This document shows positions 18,517 to 27,354 of a DNA stretch of 64,000 bases, in pieces. Position numbers and translations under genes: made by a program. Every line of letters begins with the position of its first letter. Within the stretch, counting starts at the first letter, position 1. The notes below the pieces were generated by a model, which searched no databases, had not been told where the DNA came from, and was given only the letters and a program-made list of their open reading frames with translations. This DNA is from an uncultured Mucilaginibacter sp. (GTDB lineage Bacteria; Bacteroidota; Bacteroidia; Sphingobacteriales; Sphingobacteriaceae), in the NCBI GenBank assembly GCA_903864275.1, contig CAIPFE010000060.1:186001-250000 (forward strand), written 5' to 3'.

Positions 18517-18655
18517 GTCTGTACCGGGATTAAGCGGATTTTTCAGATTTTTCAGATGGTATTTTAAATAAACTAAATACTATTCATCCAAAGAATCTCT
18601 AAAGTCCCTTTAATCCAGCTCTCATTTGCCGCCCAAAAACACTATCTTCGGTGTT

Positions 18656-19102
18656 ATGTTTGATGAATTCCGAAACCGGATGCCGACAGATGAACCAGAT
18701 CTCAAAATAGGTCGATTCCTACTGTGGGTTTCAGGATACACTGCTATTAATCAAAAAAGCCAGGGTGATTTTGCTTACCTGAGAACGCCGACCCTTTTAG
18801 TAGCAGATAATATTATAGTCTTCTCAGAACTATCTGATACGCCAATATTTGGCTTTAAGAAGTTCCTGGAAGAGTTGTTGAGCATGTACGAAAATATCTC
18901 TGTTAAGCAAGTTATTGAATTTTCATCCGACAACAGTGAATTTAGCTTAAAGCTAACTAATGACTTAGGGCAAATAAGGATCGATATTAAATACTATTCC
19001 TGGTTGCATAATGGTGCCTTGGAATTTGAGGAGCATATCGACCAGAGTTACTTGCCGAAGATCATTAATGATTTGAAAATAATACTTACGAGGCATTATT
19101 AG
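18656..19102 (+). CDS. Protein of unknown function
   Basis: 148 residues from the ATG at 18656 (a TTG ten codons upstream is less likely). It has no signal peptide or membrane segment, so it is probably cytoplasmic. The sequence mixes acidic and aromatic residues (SWLHNGALEFEEHIDQSYL near the C-terminus). I recognise no family. It precedes the prolyl oligopeptidase gene by 99 bp. Confidence 0.55.
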   Translation: MFDEFRNRMPTDEPDLKIGRFLLWVSGYTAINQKSQGDFAYLRTPTLLVADNIIVFSELSDTPIFGFKKFLEELLSMYENISVKQVIEFSSDNSEFSLKLTNDLGQIRIDIKYYSWLHNGALEFEEHIDQSYLPKIINDLKIILTRHY

Positions 19103-19201
19103 CTTTTTGGCTCCTCGGCGGGAAAGCTTCGGCCATGAACAATCAACCATGAACTTTTCCCCAAATTCTCCTATCTTAGCCGCGAACCACATTTTCGCAA
19201 A

Positions 19202-21316
19202 ATGAAAGTATTTTCCTGTTTATCTGCAGCTGTTTTACTTTGCAGCTTTGCCTGTGCACAACAAATGAATACACAAAAACTTACCTACCCGGCAACCAAA
19301 AAGGTTGATACCGTTAATACTTATTTCGGCACCGTGGTGCCTGACCCTTACCGCTGGCTGGAAGATGACCGCGCGGCCGATACGAAAGCCTGGGTACAGG
19401 CCGAAAACAAGGTAACACAGGCTTACCTTTCGCAGATCCCTTACCGGGATGCCATGCATAAACGCCTGGAGCAGTTGTGGAACTACGAAAAATACAGCGC
19501 CCCGTTTAAAGAAGGCAAATACACCTATTTTTATAAAAACGATGGCTTGCAAAGCCAGGCCGTTTTATGGCGGCAGATAGGAGAAGGCGCCCCGGAAGTT
19601 TTTTTGGACCCCAATAAGTTTTCCGCAGATGGTACTACTTCTTTACAAGGCATCAGTTTTACCAAAGACGGCAGCATGGCCGCTTACCAGCTATCCGAAG
19701 GCGGAAGCGACTGGCGCAAAGTGATCGTTATAAAAACAGCCGATAAAACTATGGTGGGCGATACGCTTACCGATATAAAATTCAGCGGTATTGCCTGGCG
19801 GGGAAATGATGGTTTCTATTACAGCAGCTATGATAAACCTAAAAGTGGGTCGCAGTTATCAGGCGTGACACAGTTTCATAAGCTATTTTATCATAGCTTG
19901 GGCACAGTGCAAAGCACCGATAAACTGTTATTCGGCGGCGAGGAAACCAAACGCAGGTATATCGGCGCTTATTTAACCGAAGATGAACGTTTCCTGGTAA
20001 TCACCGCCGCCAATGAGACAACCGGCAATGAGCTTTATGTCCAGGATCTGAGCATACCCGGCACCCAGATTGTAAAAGTGGTGGATAATTTTGACAACGA
20101 ACATAACGTGCTGGATAATGTGGGCAGCAAACTTTACATCTTGACCAACCTGTATTCGCCAAATTTTAAAATTGTAACGGTTGATGCCGCAAACCCGAAA
20201 CCTACGAACTGGAAGGATTTTATACCAAGCACTACTAATGTATTAACCGCCACTACCGGCGGAGGTAAAATTTTTGCGGAATACCTAAAGGACGCCACCT
20301 CATTCGTACAGCAATATAATATGGATGGGAAACTGGAGCGCACCATAGCTTTGCCATCAGTTGGTACGGCAGGGGGCTTCGGTACCAAGAAGGAAGAAAA
20401 GGAAACCTATTACACATTTACCAATTACGTTTACCCGCCTACCATTTTTAAACTCGACATTGCCACCGGCGTTTCAACTGTTTATAAAAAAGCCGGCGTG
20501 CAATTTGATCCGTCTCAGTTTGAAAGCAAACAGGTTTTTTACGCCTCGAAGGACGGCACCAAAATACCGATGCTCATCACCTATAAGAAAGGGACTGTGC
20601 TAAACGGTAAAAACCCGACGCTACTATACGCCTACGGCGGTTTTAACATCAGCCTGACCCCTGCATTTAGCACCAGCAACATCATTTTACTGGAGCATGG
20701 CGGTATTTACGCCGTGCCAAACCTGCGCGGCGGTGGCGAGTATGGCGAAAAATGGCACAAAGCGGGCATAAAAATGAAAAAGCAAAATGTTTTTGATGAT
20801 TTTATTGCTGCTGCCGAATACCTCATTAAACATAAATATACTTCCAAAGACTACCTCGCTATTTCGGGTGGATCAAACGGCGGCCTGCTCATCGGCGCGG
20901 TGATGACCCAGCGGCCCGACCTGTGCAAGGTGGCTTTCCCGGCAGTGGGCGTGATGGATATGCTGCGATATAACAAGTTTACAGCCGGAGCGGGATGGAG
21001 CTATGACTATGGGACGGCCGAAGATTCGGAAGAGATGTTTAAATACCTGTACAATTATTCCCCTTACCATGCGTTAAAACCCAATAATTACCCGGCAACT
21101 ATGGTTACCACGGCTGACCATGACGACCGCGTGGTACCGGCACACTCCTTCAAGTTCGCCGCACGTTTACAGGAATACCAGCAAGGCCCGGCGCCGGTGA
21201 TCATCCGCATCGAAACCAAAGCCGGCCACGGTGCAGGCCAAAGTACCGAGCAGGTAATCAGCGGGCAGGTGGATAAATGGGCATTTATGTTTTGGAATAT
21301 GGGAATTCAGTGGTAA
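19202..21316 (+). CDS. Prolyl oligopeptidase family serine peptidase (S9A)
   Basis: 704-residue enzyme that cleaves short peptides after proline. A signal peptide (residues 1-19, ending FACAQ) suggests periplasmic location. The beta-propeller covers about residues 90-440 and the alpha/beta hydrolase domain follows. The catalytic triad is Ser558 in GGSNGG, Asp641 in DHDDRVVP and His676 in AGHGAG. The length and N-terminal PDPYRWLEDD segment are typical of S9A. It is monocistronic. Confidence 0.95.
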   Translation: MKVFSCLSAAVLLCSFACAQQMNTQKLTYPATKKVDTVNTYFGTVVPDPYRWLEDDRAADTKAWVQAENKVTQAYLSQIPYRDAMHKRLEQLWNYEKYSAPFKEGKYTYFYKNDGLQSQAVLWRQIGEGAPEVFLDPNKFSADGTTSLQGISFTKDGSMAAYQLSEGGSDWRKVIVIKTADKTMVGDTLTDIKFSGIAWRGNDGFYYSSYDKPKSGSQLSGVTQFHKLFYHSLGTVQSTDKLLFGGEETKRRYIGAYLTEDERFLVITAANETTGNELYVQDLSIPGTQIVKVVDNFDNEHNVLDNVGSKLYILTNLYSPNFKIVTVDAANPKPTNWKDFIPSTTNVLTATTGGGKIFAEYLKDATSFVQQYNMDGKLERTIALPSVGTAGGFGTKKEEKETYYTFTNYVYPPTIFKLDIATGVSTVYKKAGVQFDPSQFESKQVFYASKDGTKIPMLITYKKGTVLNGKNPTLLYAYGGFNISLTPAFSTSNIILLEHGGIYAVPNLRGGGEYGEKWHKAGIKMKKQNVFDDFIAAAEYLIKHKYTSKDYLAISGGSNGGLLIGAVMTQRPDLCKVAFPAVGVMDMLRYNKFTAGAGWSYDYGTAEDSEEMFKYLYNYSPYHALKPNNYPATMVTTADHDDRVVPAHSFKFAARLQEYQQGPAPVIIRIETKAGHGAGQSTEQVISGQVDKWAFMFWNMGIQW

Positions 21317-21335
21317 GCCATTGGAGATTAGAGAT

Positions 21336-21380
21336 TAGTCCGAAAGTCAGTAAAGTCCGGAAGTCCGAAAGAAGCTGCAA
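21336..21380. repeat. 45-bp exact repeat, copy 1
   Basis: These 45 bases, beginning TAGTCCGAAAGTCAG and ending GAAGCTGCAA, recur exactly at 46945-46989. Both copies lie just after the stop codon of a peptidase-type gene and before an unrelated gene. The element contains the word AGTCCG three times. Confidence 0.8.
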
Positions 21381-21411
21381 TTGACGTTTCGGCAAAAAGG
21401 AACTTAGACAT

Positions 21412-21882
21412 ATGGAGATTAGGAAAAGTGAAACCTTTATGCGAGTGAAAAAACTGATGTCCTTCCAGGCATTAAAGTATAATGTTTCCCGGTCAACCGA
21501 TCTTGAGCCGGCCATTATAATTGAAAACATAATTTTAAAACTAAATGCTGAAAAATACCGGATTACAAGCATGACTAAAAACAGCGTAACATTTGATAAT
21601 TGGACGCCGTTAAGCTGGTCAAGAATAAAGGGATTCAGAATAATGGATGGTGGGGAATTTGAAATCAATGCATCTGATAATGGAGTCGTTGTAAGTTTTA
21701 ATTATCATTTAAACACCTTCCCATATTTATTCCTATTGATTGCTGTTATCATTACTTCAATTTTTGAACGTAACTATGACGGTTTGGGCTATTTACTTCT
21801 ATTTTATATTATCGCAGGCTTTATTCAAAACTTCGTTACGAAATATGTCGGTAAAGAAATGTTAAGTACGATCGTTACATGA
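21412..21882 (+). CDS. Predicted membrane protein of unknown function
   Basis: 156 residues. The first ~100 form a soluble region that is basic near the start and contains KNSVTFDNWTPLSWSRIKGF. Two hydrophobic segments follow at about residues 103-118 and 125-142. The start could be the ATG at 21439 instead. The layout, a soluble domain followed by a membrane hairpin, gives no function, and no family is recognised. Confidence 0.5.
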   Translation: MEIRKSETFMRVKKLMSFQALKYNVSRSTDLEPAIIIENIILKLNAEKYRITSMTKNSVTFDNWTPLSWSRIKGFRIMDGGEFEINASDNGVVVSFNYHLNTFPYLFLLIAVIITSIFERNYDGLGYLLLFYIIAGFIQNFVTKYVGKEMLSTIVT

Positions 21883-21931
21883 GTTTATCGATAATTAAGC
21901 TATTTAAAATAAACTTTTAAATAGAATTAGT

Positions 21932-22726
21932 ATGATTCATTTAAAAAAACATACTTACAAAATCATCCTCATAACCCTTTTATTTGCGGTTAGCACTATC
22001 AATTCATCCGCCCAACCCAAACAAAACCTCAACATCGTATTCATCGGCAACAGCATCACTTACGGCGCAGGATTAGCTGATCCGGCAACGCAGTCTCCGG
22101 CGGTGGTTGCCTGTAATTATTTGCGGCAGCAAACCAATATCGGCACCGTTAATTTTTCGAACCAGGGCCACAGCGGGTTTACTACGGTTGATTTTTTACC
22201 AACATCAAAAGCGTTTACTAAAGTTGAAGAGGCGGCACATGCTTTTGCCAATAAACAGGCGCTGCTTATATTCTCCGTTAAATTGGGCACAAACGACAGT
22301 GCTATCCAGGGGCCAAATGGTTCGCCGGTTTCACCAGCGGATTACAAACAAAATCTAAAAGCTATTGCCGATAGTTTGCTGAAAGAATTTCCGGGTTGTA
22401 TTATTATTTTTCAGCACCCCATCTGGTACAGCCCGAATACTTATAACGGTGCTAAATACCTAGCGGAAGGCTTGGCGAGGCTACAGAGTTATATCCCTCA
22501 AATTGACCGCTTGGTTGCTGATTACTCAGTTTCGCACCCAAAACAAGTATTTATTGGCGATAAGAAAGGGTTTGCCTATTTCAAGAAACATCATTTAGCC
22601 GACTTTCACCCTGAACAGGGCCACCAGGGCACATTTTATCTGCATCCGAATAAAGCGGGCGCTATCGCCCTCGGTACTTTTTGGGGCGAAGCCATAGATA
22701 ATGTGGTAAAACGGTTGGGGAAATGA
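21932..22726 (+). CDS. SGNH/GDSL-family hydrolase
   Basis: 264-residue exported esterase-type hydrolase. A signal peptide covers residues 1-27. Block I is VFIGNSITYGAG with the nucleophilic Ser, the oxyanion Gly and Asn are in block III (KLGTNDS), and the C-terminal block V is DFHPEQGHQG followed by LHPNKAGA with the catalytic Asp/His candidates. Such enzymes often remove acyl groups from glycans. The target is unknown. It stands alone. Confidence 0.88.
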   Translation: MIHLKKHTYKIILITLLFAVSTINSSAQPKQNLNIVFIGNSITYGAGLADPATQSPAVVACNYLRQQTNIGTVNFSNQGHSGFTTVDFLPTSKAFTKVEEAAHAFANKQALLIFSVKLGTNDSAIQGPNGSPVSPADYKQNLKAIADSLLKEFPGCIIIFQHPIWYSPNTYNGAKYLAEGLARLQSYIPQIDRLVADYSVSHPKQVFIGDKKGFAYFKKHHLADFHPEQGHQGTFYLHPNKAGAIALGTFWGEAIDNVVKRLGK

Positions 22727-22977
22727 ATTGGTTAAAAGTTGATTAGGTTAGATTAAGTTGATTTAGTTGGATTAGGTTAGTGTCAGTCTTGACAAATTCA
22801 TATTTGTAAATTTTAACTATCTTATTTTCAGGTGTTAACTATATTTTTATTTCATATTCCTGCGAAATGAACGAGAACACTTCAACATTCAGCATTCAAA
22901 ATTCATTATTCGATATTAAATCTTTTGAGTTAGCGACACTACTATAGGGAGGGGCCTGTTGATCCTCGTTCGTCTTA
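22727..22977. repeat. Intergenic reiterated words
   Basis: No gene is present. The sequence near 22735-22790 reiterates TTGATTAGGTTAG-like words. Near 22876-22915 a block (TTCAGCATTCAAAATTCA then TTCGATATTAA) matches the right arm of the hairpin at 28349-28382. Confidence 0.5.
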
Positions 22978-23010
22978 AACAAAACAGCCCCGATAAAATA
23001 CCGGGGCCGT
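22978..23010 (-). terminator. Rho-independent terminator of the Gly-rich secreted protein gene
   Basis: On the minus strand GCCCCG (23007-23002) pairs with CGGGGC (22992-22987), followed by TGTTTTGTTT. Confidence 0.75.
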
Positions 23011-23031
23011 CTTTAGCTTAATAATTCTAAA

Positions 23032-23658
23032 TTAGTGGCCACCGTCTCCGTGGCCCTTGTCACCATGGCCACCGCCACCATGACCTCTGTCGCCACCGCC
23101 ATTTCCACGACCCCTATCGCCGCCTCCGTTGCCACGACCTCTGTCTCCGCCGCCATTTCCACGTCCTCTATCGCCACCTTGTCCACGGCCGTAATCGCCG
23201 CGGTCCCTGCCACCTTGGCCACGTCCATTGTCACGATGACCCTGGCCGCCTCTCCAATGGTTTTGGTAATGGGCATCACGACTATCGCGGATAAGCCCCT
23301 GGTCATGGCGGCCACGGAAACCCGCATACCTTGCCCTTATATCGTCATGGTGTTCCCAGGGATCACGCTGGTTTACTACTACTTTATAAGAGTGGTACCT
23401 GTCGAAATGGAACCTTGCCGGCAAAACACCGGCATGTATCCATACATTATTATCATTATAAACATATTGGTGCCGGGGGACGTCGTAATAAGCATCAATA
23501 TCAGGCATGTAATAATATTGTGCATTATCGTAGCCGACTGGCCCCCAGTCCGGCTGACTGCCTATATTTATGCCAGCGCTGAAACTTACCTGCGCATGGG
23601 CAGCTTTGAATGACAAACAGCCGAATACTACGACTGCTGTAAATAGTAACTTTTTCAT
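23032..23658 (-). CDS. Secreted protein with Gly/Asp/Arg-rich repeat tail
   Basis: 208 residues. A signal peptide (1-22) and a ~100-residue N-terminal domain are followed by a tail made almost only of Gly, Asp, Arg, His and Asn. The N-terminal domain, with GINIGSQPDWGPVGY, YYYMPDIDAYYD and NNVWIHAG, closely matches the next upstream gene (144 residues), so they are tandem paralogs. The tail contains nine-residue repeats (GGGDRGRGN) and is probably disordered. Family function is unknown to me. The repeat tail is the only major difference from the paralog and looks like expansion by slippage. Confidence 0.8.
   Translation of the reverse strand: MKKLLFTAVVVFGCLSFKAAHAQVSFSAGINIGSQPDWGPVGYDNAQYYYMPDIDAYYDVPRHQYVYNDNNVWIHAGVLPARFHFDRYHSYKVVVNQRDPWEHHDDIRARYAGFRGRHDQGLIRDSRDAHYQNHWRGGQGHRDNGRGQGGRDRGDYGRGQGGDRGRGNGGGDRGRGNGGGDRGRGNGGGDRGHGGGGHGDKGHGDGGH
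23083..23178 (-). repeat. 27-bp coding tandem repeat
   Basis: About three and a half 27-bp units encode GGGDRGRGN within residues 161-192 of the host protein. The units keep the reading frame, so array changes would alter tail length without frameshift. Confidence 0.75.
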
Positions 23659-23762
23659 AGATTATTTATATTGTTTGATGGATAGACTATTATAAATGGT
23701 AATAGTTAGTTTTTTATTTTGCTCATTTTTTGGACGCGCGGTTTATTAGGGGCATAAAGTTT

Positions 23763-23786
23763 TCAAAACGGCCCGCAACGGGGCCG
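23763..23786 (-). terminator. Rho-independent terminator of the 144-residue paralog
   Basis: On the minus strand CGGCCC (23786-23781) pairs with GGGCCG (23774-23769), followed by TTTTGAAAAC. Confidence 0.6.
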
Positions 23787-23833
23787 CTGAAAAATAAAAC
23801 CGGAGGGGTTGAACTTCAGATCATGAGTGATTA

Positions 23834-24268
23834 TTACGAATGTTTTTCGCTTTTTTCTTTCCAGTGGTTGCGGTAATGATAATCATGGGCATCGCGGATA
23901 CTCCGCTGGTCGCTGCGGCCTTTGTATCCGGCATACCTTGTCTTAATGTATTCGTGATTCTCCCAGGGGTTGCGATGGTTCACTACAACTTTATAGCTTT
24001 TATACTTGTCGAAATCGCCATATCTTGGGGGTAAGCTCTGGCCATGTACCCAAACATTATTTTCATTATAAACATATTGATGGGCATTAACATCGTAATA
24101 AGCGTCAATATCGGGCATATAATAATACCGGGCATGGTGATAGCCAACAGGGCTCCAGTCTGGCTGGCTGCCTATGTTTATACCTATACCAAAGCCCATC
24201 TGGGCATCAGCAATTTTGAACGACAAACAGCCAAATACCAGGACTGCAATAAAAAATAATTTTTTCAT
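23834..24268 (-). CDS. Secreted protein, paralog without the repeat tail
   Basis: 144 residues with a signal peptide ending near DAQ at residue 23. It shares with its neighbour the GINIGSQPDWSPVGYHHARY segment, DIDAYYD, YVYNENNVWVHG, and the YKSYKVVVNHRNPWE block with a basic C-terminus (SIRDAHDYHYRNHWK). It lacks the Gly/Arg repeats. Each gene of the pair has its own terminator, so they are probably separate transcripts. The function is unknown. Confidence 0.75.
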   Translation of the reverse strand: MKKLFFIAVLVFGCLSFKIADAQMGFGIGINIGSQPDWSPVGYHHARYYYMPDIDAYYDVNAHQYVYNENNVWVHGQSLPPRYGDFDKYKSYKVVVNHRNPWENHEYIKTRYAGYKGRSDQRSIRDAHDYHYRNHWKEKSEKHS

Positions 24269-24417
24269 GGGTAATTTCTTTGATAGATAGACAATTAATA
24301 CCCGGAATAGTTTGTTTTATTATTTATAAGATGGGAACGCGAAGACATACGAAGAACGCGAACAGCCTTACGAAGTTCTTAAAACTTCGTAAGGCTCGGC
24401 GTAAGTCTCATGGTTAT

Positions 24418-26169
24418 CTATTGATTATCGGTTGAATCGGTATCCTTATCGGTTTTTTTGCCGGCCATGGCAAGTACGGGTTTGCCAATTACTTTGTACG
24501 AGCCTTCGCCCTTTAATATCGAAGCCACCAGTTCTTTATCCTGCATTACTTTCACAGCCTGGGCAAGCTCCTTATCGTATTTAAAATTGGTTTCGTAACG
24601 GCCTTTCCCGAAATAGTAGCGCGAAGCGATCTCATTTTCGAGCACTTCCTTTATTTCGTCTTTATGCAATTGCAGATCGTTTTTTTTGCTGGCAGCCATT
24701 TTGGCTTTTAAAGCATCGTATTCGTTTTGTATCTCGATGAACTGTTTTTCTTTGGTCGACGCATTTTTTAAATCAGCCAGCAGCTTTTCTGATGTCGTAT
24801 TATAACTATAATTTTTATCAGCCAGGTATTTAACAAAATCGGCATATTCGCCATCCGAAAGGCTGAAGGCCCGTAAATTATCCAGGGTTGGGTGCGTATT
24901 CCGGTATAAGGTAGCATAATCAAATATCAGCAGCTTGCCTACCAATGCCTCTGTAATATTGGCGAAATGATCCTGTTTTACAAAAATATCAGGGTAAATG
25001 CCGCTGCCATCATAAACAGAACGGCCATCTTTTGTTTTAAACTCGTGAATGAGTGAATCGGCAACCTTAACCACGCTGCCGTCATCCTTGCGGTGGGTGT
25101 AATCAATCTCCTGTATACAGCGTCCCGAGGGAACATAGTATTTGGCAATGGTAATTTTTACCAGGCTATTGTAAGGCAGGTTAAAGGTTTGTTGTACCAA
25201 CCCTTTGCCATAACTGCGTTGGCCGATAATAATGGCGCGGTCAAGATCCTGCAGCGAGCCGGCCACAATTTCGGATGCAGAAGCTGAATGGCTGTTCACC
25301 AGGACCACCAAAGGTAAATTTGGTTCAAGCGGCTCGCTAACGGTGTTATATGTTGCGTTTTTCTCTTTTATTTTGCCTCTTTGCGATACTACCTCTACAT
25401 CCTTCGGCACAAAAAGGTTCACAATTTTTACCGCCTCCTGCAGTATACCGCCGCCGTTTGAGCGGAGGTCGAGTATAATGCCGTTAGGATTGTTCTTTTT
25501 TATCGACACCAGGGCATTGGTAACCTCATCAGATGAATTTTCAAGAAATTTATCAAGCTTGATATAACCCATGTTGCCGTCAACCATCCCGTAATAGGAT
25601 ACATTTGGCTGTTTGATCTCATCGCGTACAAGCGTTTTTTCTACGGGCGGTGTGCCGTCGCGTTTAAGCAGTAACTTTATCGAAGCGCCTTTTGCGCCTT
25701 TTAGCAGCAGGCCTACCTGGTCGTTATCTTTGCCTGCCAGGTTGATGTCGTTTATTTTAACCAGTTCATCGCCGGGGCGTATATCCGCTTTTTGTGCCGG
25801 GAAACCGCCGAACACTTCCGAAACATACACCCTGCCATTGCGGGCAAATATACCCGCGCCTATGCCGCCATACTGTGTACTTACATAATGTAGCTTATAC
25901 TCTTCAATTTCCGATTCGGGGACAAATTCCGTATAAGGGTCCAGGCCGTCCAGCATGGCATCCACACCGGTTTTTATCATTTTTGCAGAATTAATGTCGT
26001 CAACATAGTTAATGTTAACTTCTTTGTACACCGAAGCAAAGACATCCAGGTTTTTTGATATCTGGAACAGGTCGTCCTTAAAACTCCAGGTACAAAAAGC
26101 CAGCATTAATATGCCTGCAAAAAAAGCCTGCTTTTTATATTTCTTAAATAGCACTTTACCCTTATTCAT
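24418..26169 (-). CDS. S41 family C-terminal processing peptidase
   Basis: 583-residue periplasmic serine protease of the Tsp/CtpA type, anchored by an N-terminal hydrophobic segment (about residues 13-29). A PDZ domain spans about residues 100-175 (GGIGAGIFA, then PGDELVKIND). The S41 core has LDLRSNGGG at 234-241, the nucleophile region SASASE at 295-300 and the general-base lysine in GKG (Lys322). It recognises and cleaves proteins by their C-terminal tails. A small CsbD-like gene lies 66 bp upstream on the same strand. Confidence 0.94.
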   Translation of the reverse strand: MNKGKVLFKKYKKQAFFAGILMLAFCTWSFKDDLFQISKNLDVFASVYKEVNINYVDDINSAKMIKTGVDAMLDGLDPYTEFVPESEIEEYKLHYVSTQYGGIGAGIFARNGRVYVSEVFGGFPAQKADIRPGDELVKINDINLAGKDNDQVGLLLKGAKGASIKLLLKRDGTPPVEKTLVRDEIKQPNVSYYGMVDGNMGYIKLDKFLENSSDEVTNALVSIKKNNPNGIILDLRSNGGGILQEAVKIVNLFVPKDVEVVSQRGKIKEKNATYNTVSEPLEPNLPLVVLVNSHSASASEIVAGSLQDLDRAIIIGQRSYGKGLVQQTFNLPYNSLVKITIAKYYVPSGRCIQEIDYTHRKDDGSVVKVADSLIHEFKTKDGRSVYDGSGIYPDIFVKQDHFANITEALVGKLLIFDYATLYRNTHPTLDNLRAFSLSDGEYADFVKYLADKNYSYNTTSEKLLADLKNASTKEKQFIEIQNEYDALKAKMAASKKNDLQLHKDEIKEVLENEIASRYYFGKGRYETNFKYDKELAQAVKVMQDKELVASILKGEGSYKVIGKPVLAMAGKKTDKDTDSTDNQ

Positions 26170-26235
26170 CCTTAAACTTTATTTTAAACTATAAAAATAC
26201 AAAAAACTGCTTTGATTTTTATAAGGCCAGCGAAT

Positions 26236-26451
26236 TTATAGCCTGTTATTATCAATATTCACTAACGCTTTTTTCAGGGTAAATAGTACATAGTTCCTGT
26301 CGCGGTGAACAAGTTCCATTAAATTATTTATCAGGCTGTCTTCCTGGCCCTCGTTATATTGTAATTGCGCATCGGTAAGGTGGTTATATTTCCGTTGCAG
26401 TTTGATTTTCACGCGTTCCCACTCTTTATTGGTGATACTGATCTCAGCCAT
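26236..26451 (-). CDS. Small CsbD-like protein
   Basis: 71 residues, highly charged and probably helical. The pattern (W-ERVKIKLQRKY-LTDAQLQYNEGQEDSL) resembles CsbD-family stress proteins, where W, K-K, LTD, EG and the L pattern are spaced alike. The second half (HRDRNYVLFTLKKAL) departs from the family. It is cytoplasmic with no membrane segment. It precedes the S41 protease gene on the same strand. Confidence 0.6.
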   Translation of the reverse strand: MAEISITNKEWERVKIKLQRKYNHLTDAQLQYNEGQEDSLINNLMELVHRDRNYVLFTLKKALVNIDNNRL

Positions 26452-26580
26452 TGTTAAATTGTTTTCTACAAAAATATAAAAAATACCAGCGAGTTGGGTC
26501 TAAAATTGGCATGGCTTTTACATAGCTATTGTAATTTATTTATGAATTAACCGTTAGGTTAGACAAAAACTACAAAAACT

Positions 26581-27156
26581 ATGAAGAAGTATCTTTTAAT
26601 TACAGCACTGCTGATAACTGTATGTGTCAGCGCGCGAGCGCAATTTTCCCTTGGGATAAAAGGGGGCGTTAATTATTCAACGGTAAGCGCCGATAACCTG
26701 AATTCTTCGGGCGTTGCCGGCTATGAGGTAGGCGCATTTGCCCGTTTAGGAGGCGGCCTATATTTGCAACCAGAACTCTATTTAAGCAGTTCAGGCGGTA
26801 AGTTTAATTCAAGCGATAACACTTATAGCGGGAATGTCCATTTTACTAATCTAAATGTCCCCTTATTAGTAGGCTTAAAATTTGGGCCAAAAAATTTAAA
26901 TTTCCGGGTAATGGGTGGGCCGATTTATACATCTGTTTTAAGTCAGAGTAATAATTTCAATCAAAATTTTAATGCTGCTTATAATGATTTCGGCAAGTAC
27001 AAAAACAGTACTATTGGTTACCAGGCCGGTGCCGGGGTTGATATCGGCTCGATCACTGCCGACCTGCGTTATGAAGGCAACCTTACTGATATAAATTCTA
27101 ATTTCGGCCAAAGGCAAAACCTATGGGCCCTGAGCATTGGGTTTAAAATACTTTAA
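26581..27156 (+). CDS. Outer-membrane beta-barrel (porin family) protein
   Basis: 191 residues with a signal peptide ending ARAQ at residue 20. The mature part begins FSLGIKGGVNYST, typical of the small PorT/OmpW-like barrels of Bacteroidota, and shows alternating strands with aromatic residues at strand ends. About eight strands are likely, and the C-terminus ends LSIGFKIL. The ligand is unknown. It is followed by a terminator. Confidence 0.85.
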   Translation: MKKYLLITALLITVCVSARAQFSLGIKGGVNYSTVSADNLNSSGVAGYEVGAFARLGGGLYLQPELYLSSSGGKFNSSDNTYSGNVHFTNLNVPLLVGLKFGPKNLNFRVMGGPIYTSVLSQSNNFNQNFNAAYNDFGKYKNSTIGYQAGAGVDIGSITADLRYEGNLTDINSNFGQRQNLWALSIGFKIL

Positions 27157-27242
27157 TTAGGTTGTAAAGGCTATAGAAGTTGTAAAGGTTGAAAAGGATG
27201 TCCCGGCGATTGCCGGGAATGTTGAAAGATGGCCTTTAACAG

Positions 27243-27271
27243 AAAGTCCGGCGGTTGCCGGGCTTTTTTTT
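27243..27271 (+). terminator. Rho-independent terminator after the porin-family gene
   Basis: AGTCCGGC at 27245-27252 pairs with GCCGGGCT at 27257-27264 around a GGTT loop and is followed by a T run. Confidence 0.75.
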
Positions 27272-27354
27272 GTCCTGATTTTTTAAATTTACCTGTGCAG
27301 GCAACCAATTCCGGGACGACTGCGTTTTCCAGTTATCACTCAAAAAATAAAATC

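Noticed and set aside
23083..23178. CRISPR-like direct repeats
   Set aside because: The 27-bp units have no distinct spacers, stay in frame and encode a Gly/Asp/Arg tail inside a secreted protein.
23035..23613. Plus-strand frame opposite the Gly-rich secreted protein
   Set aside because: It is open only because the opposite strand is Gly/Arg/Asp-rich. Its product (Thr/Ala/Val-rich) has no start context, and the minus-strand gene has a signal peptide, paralog and terminator.
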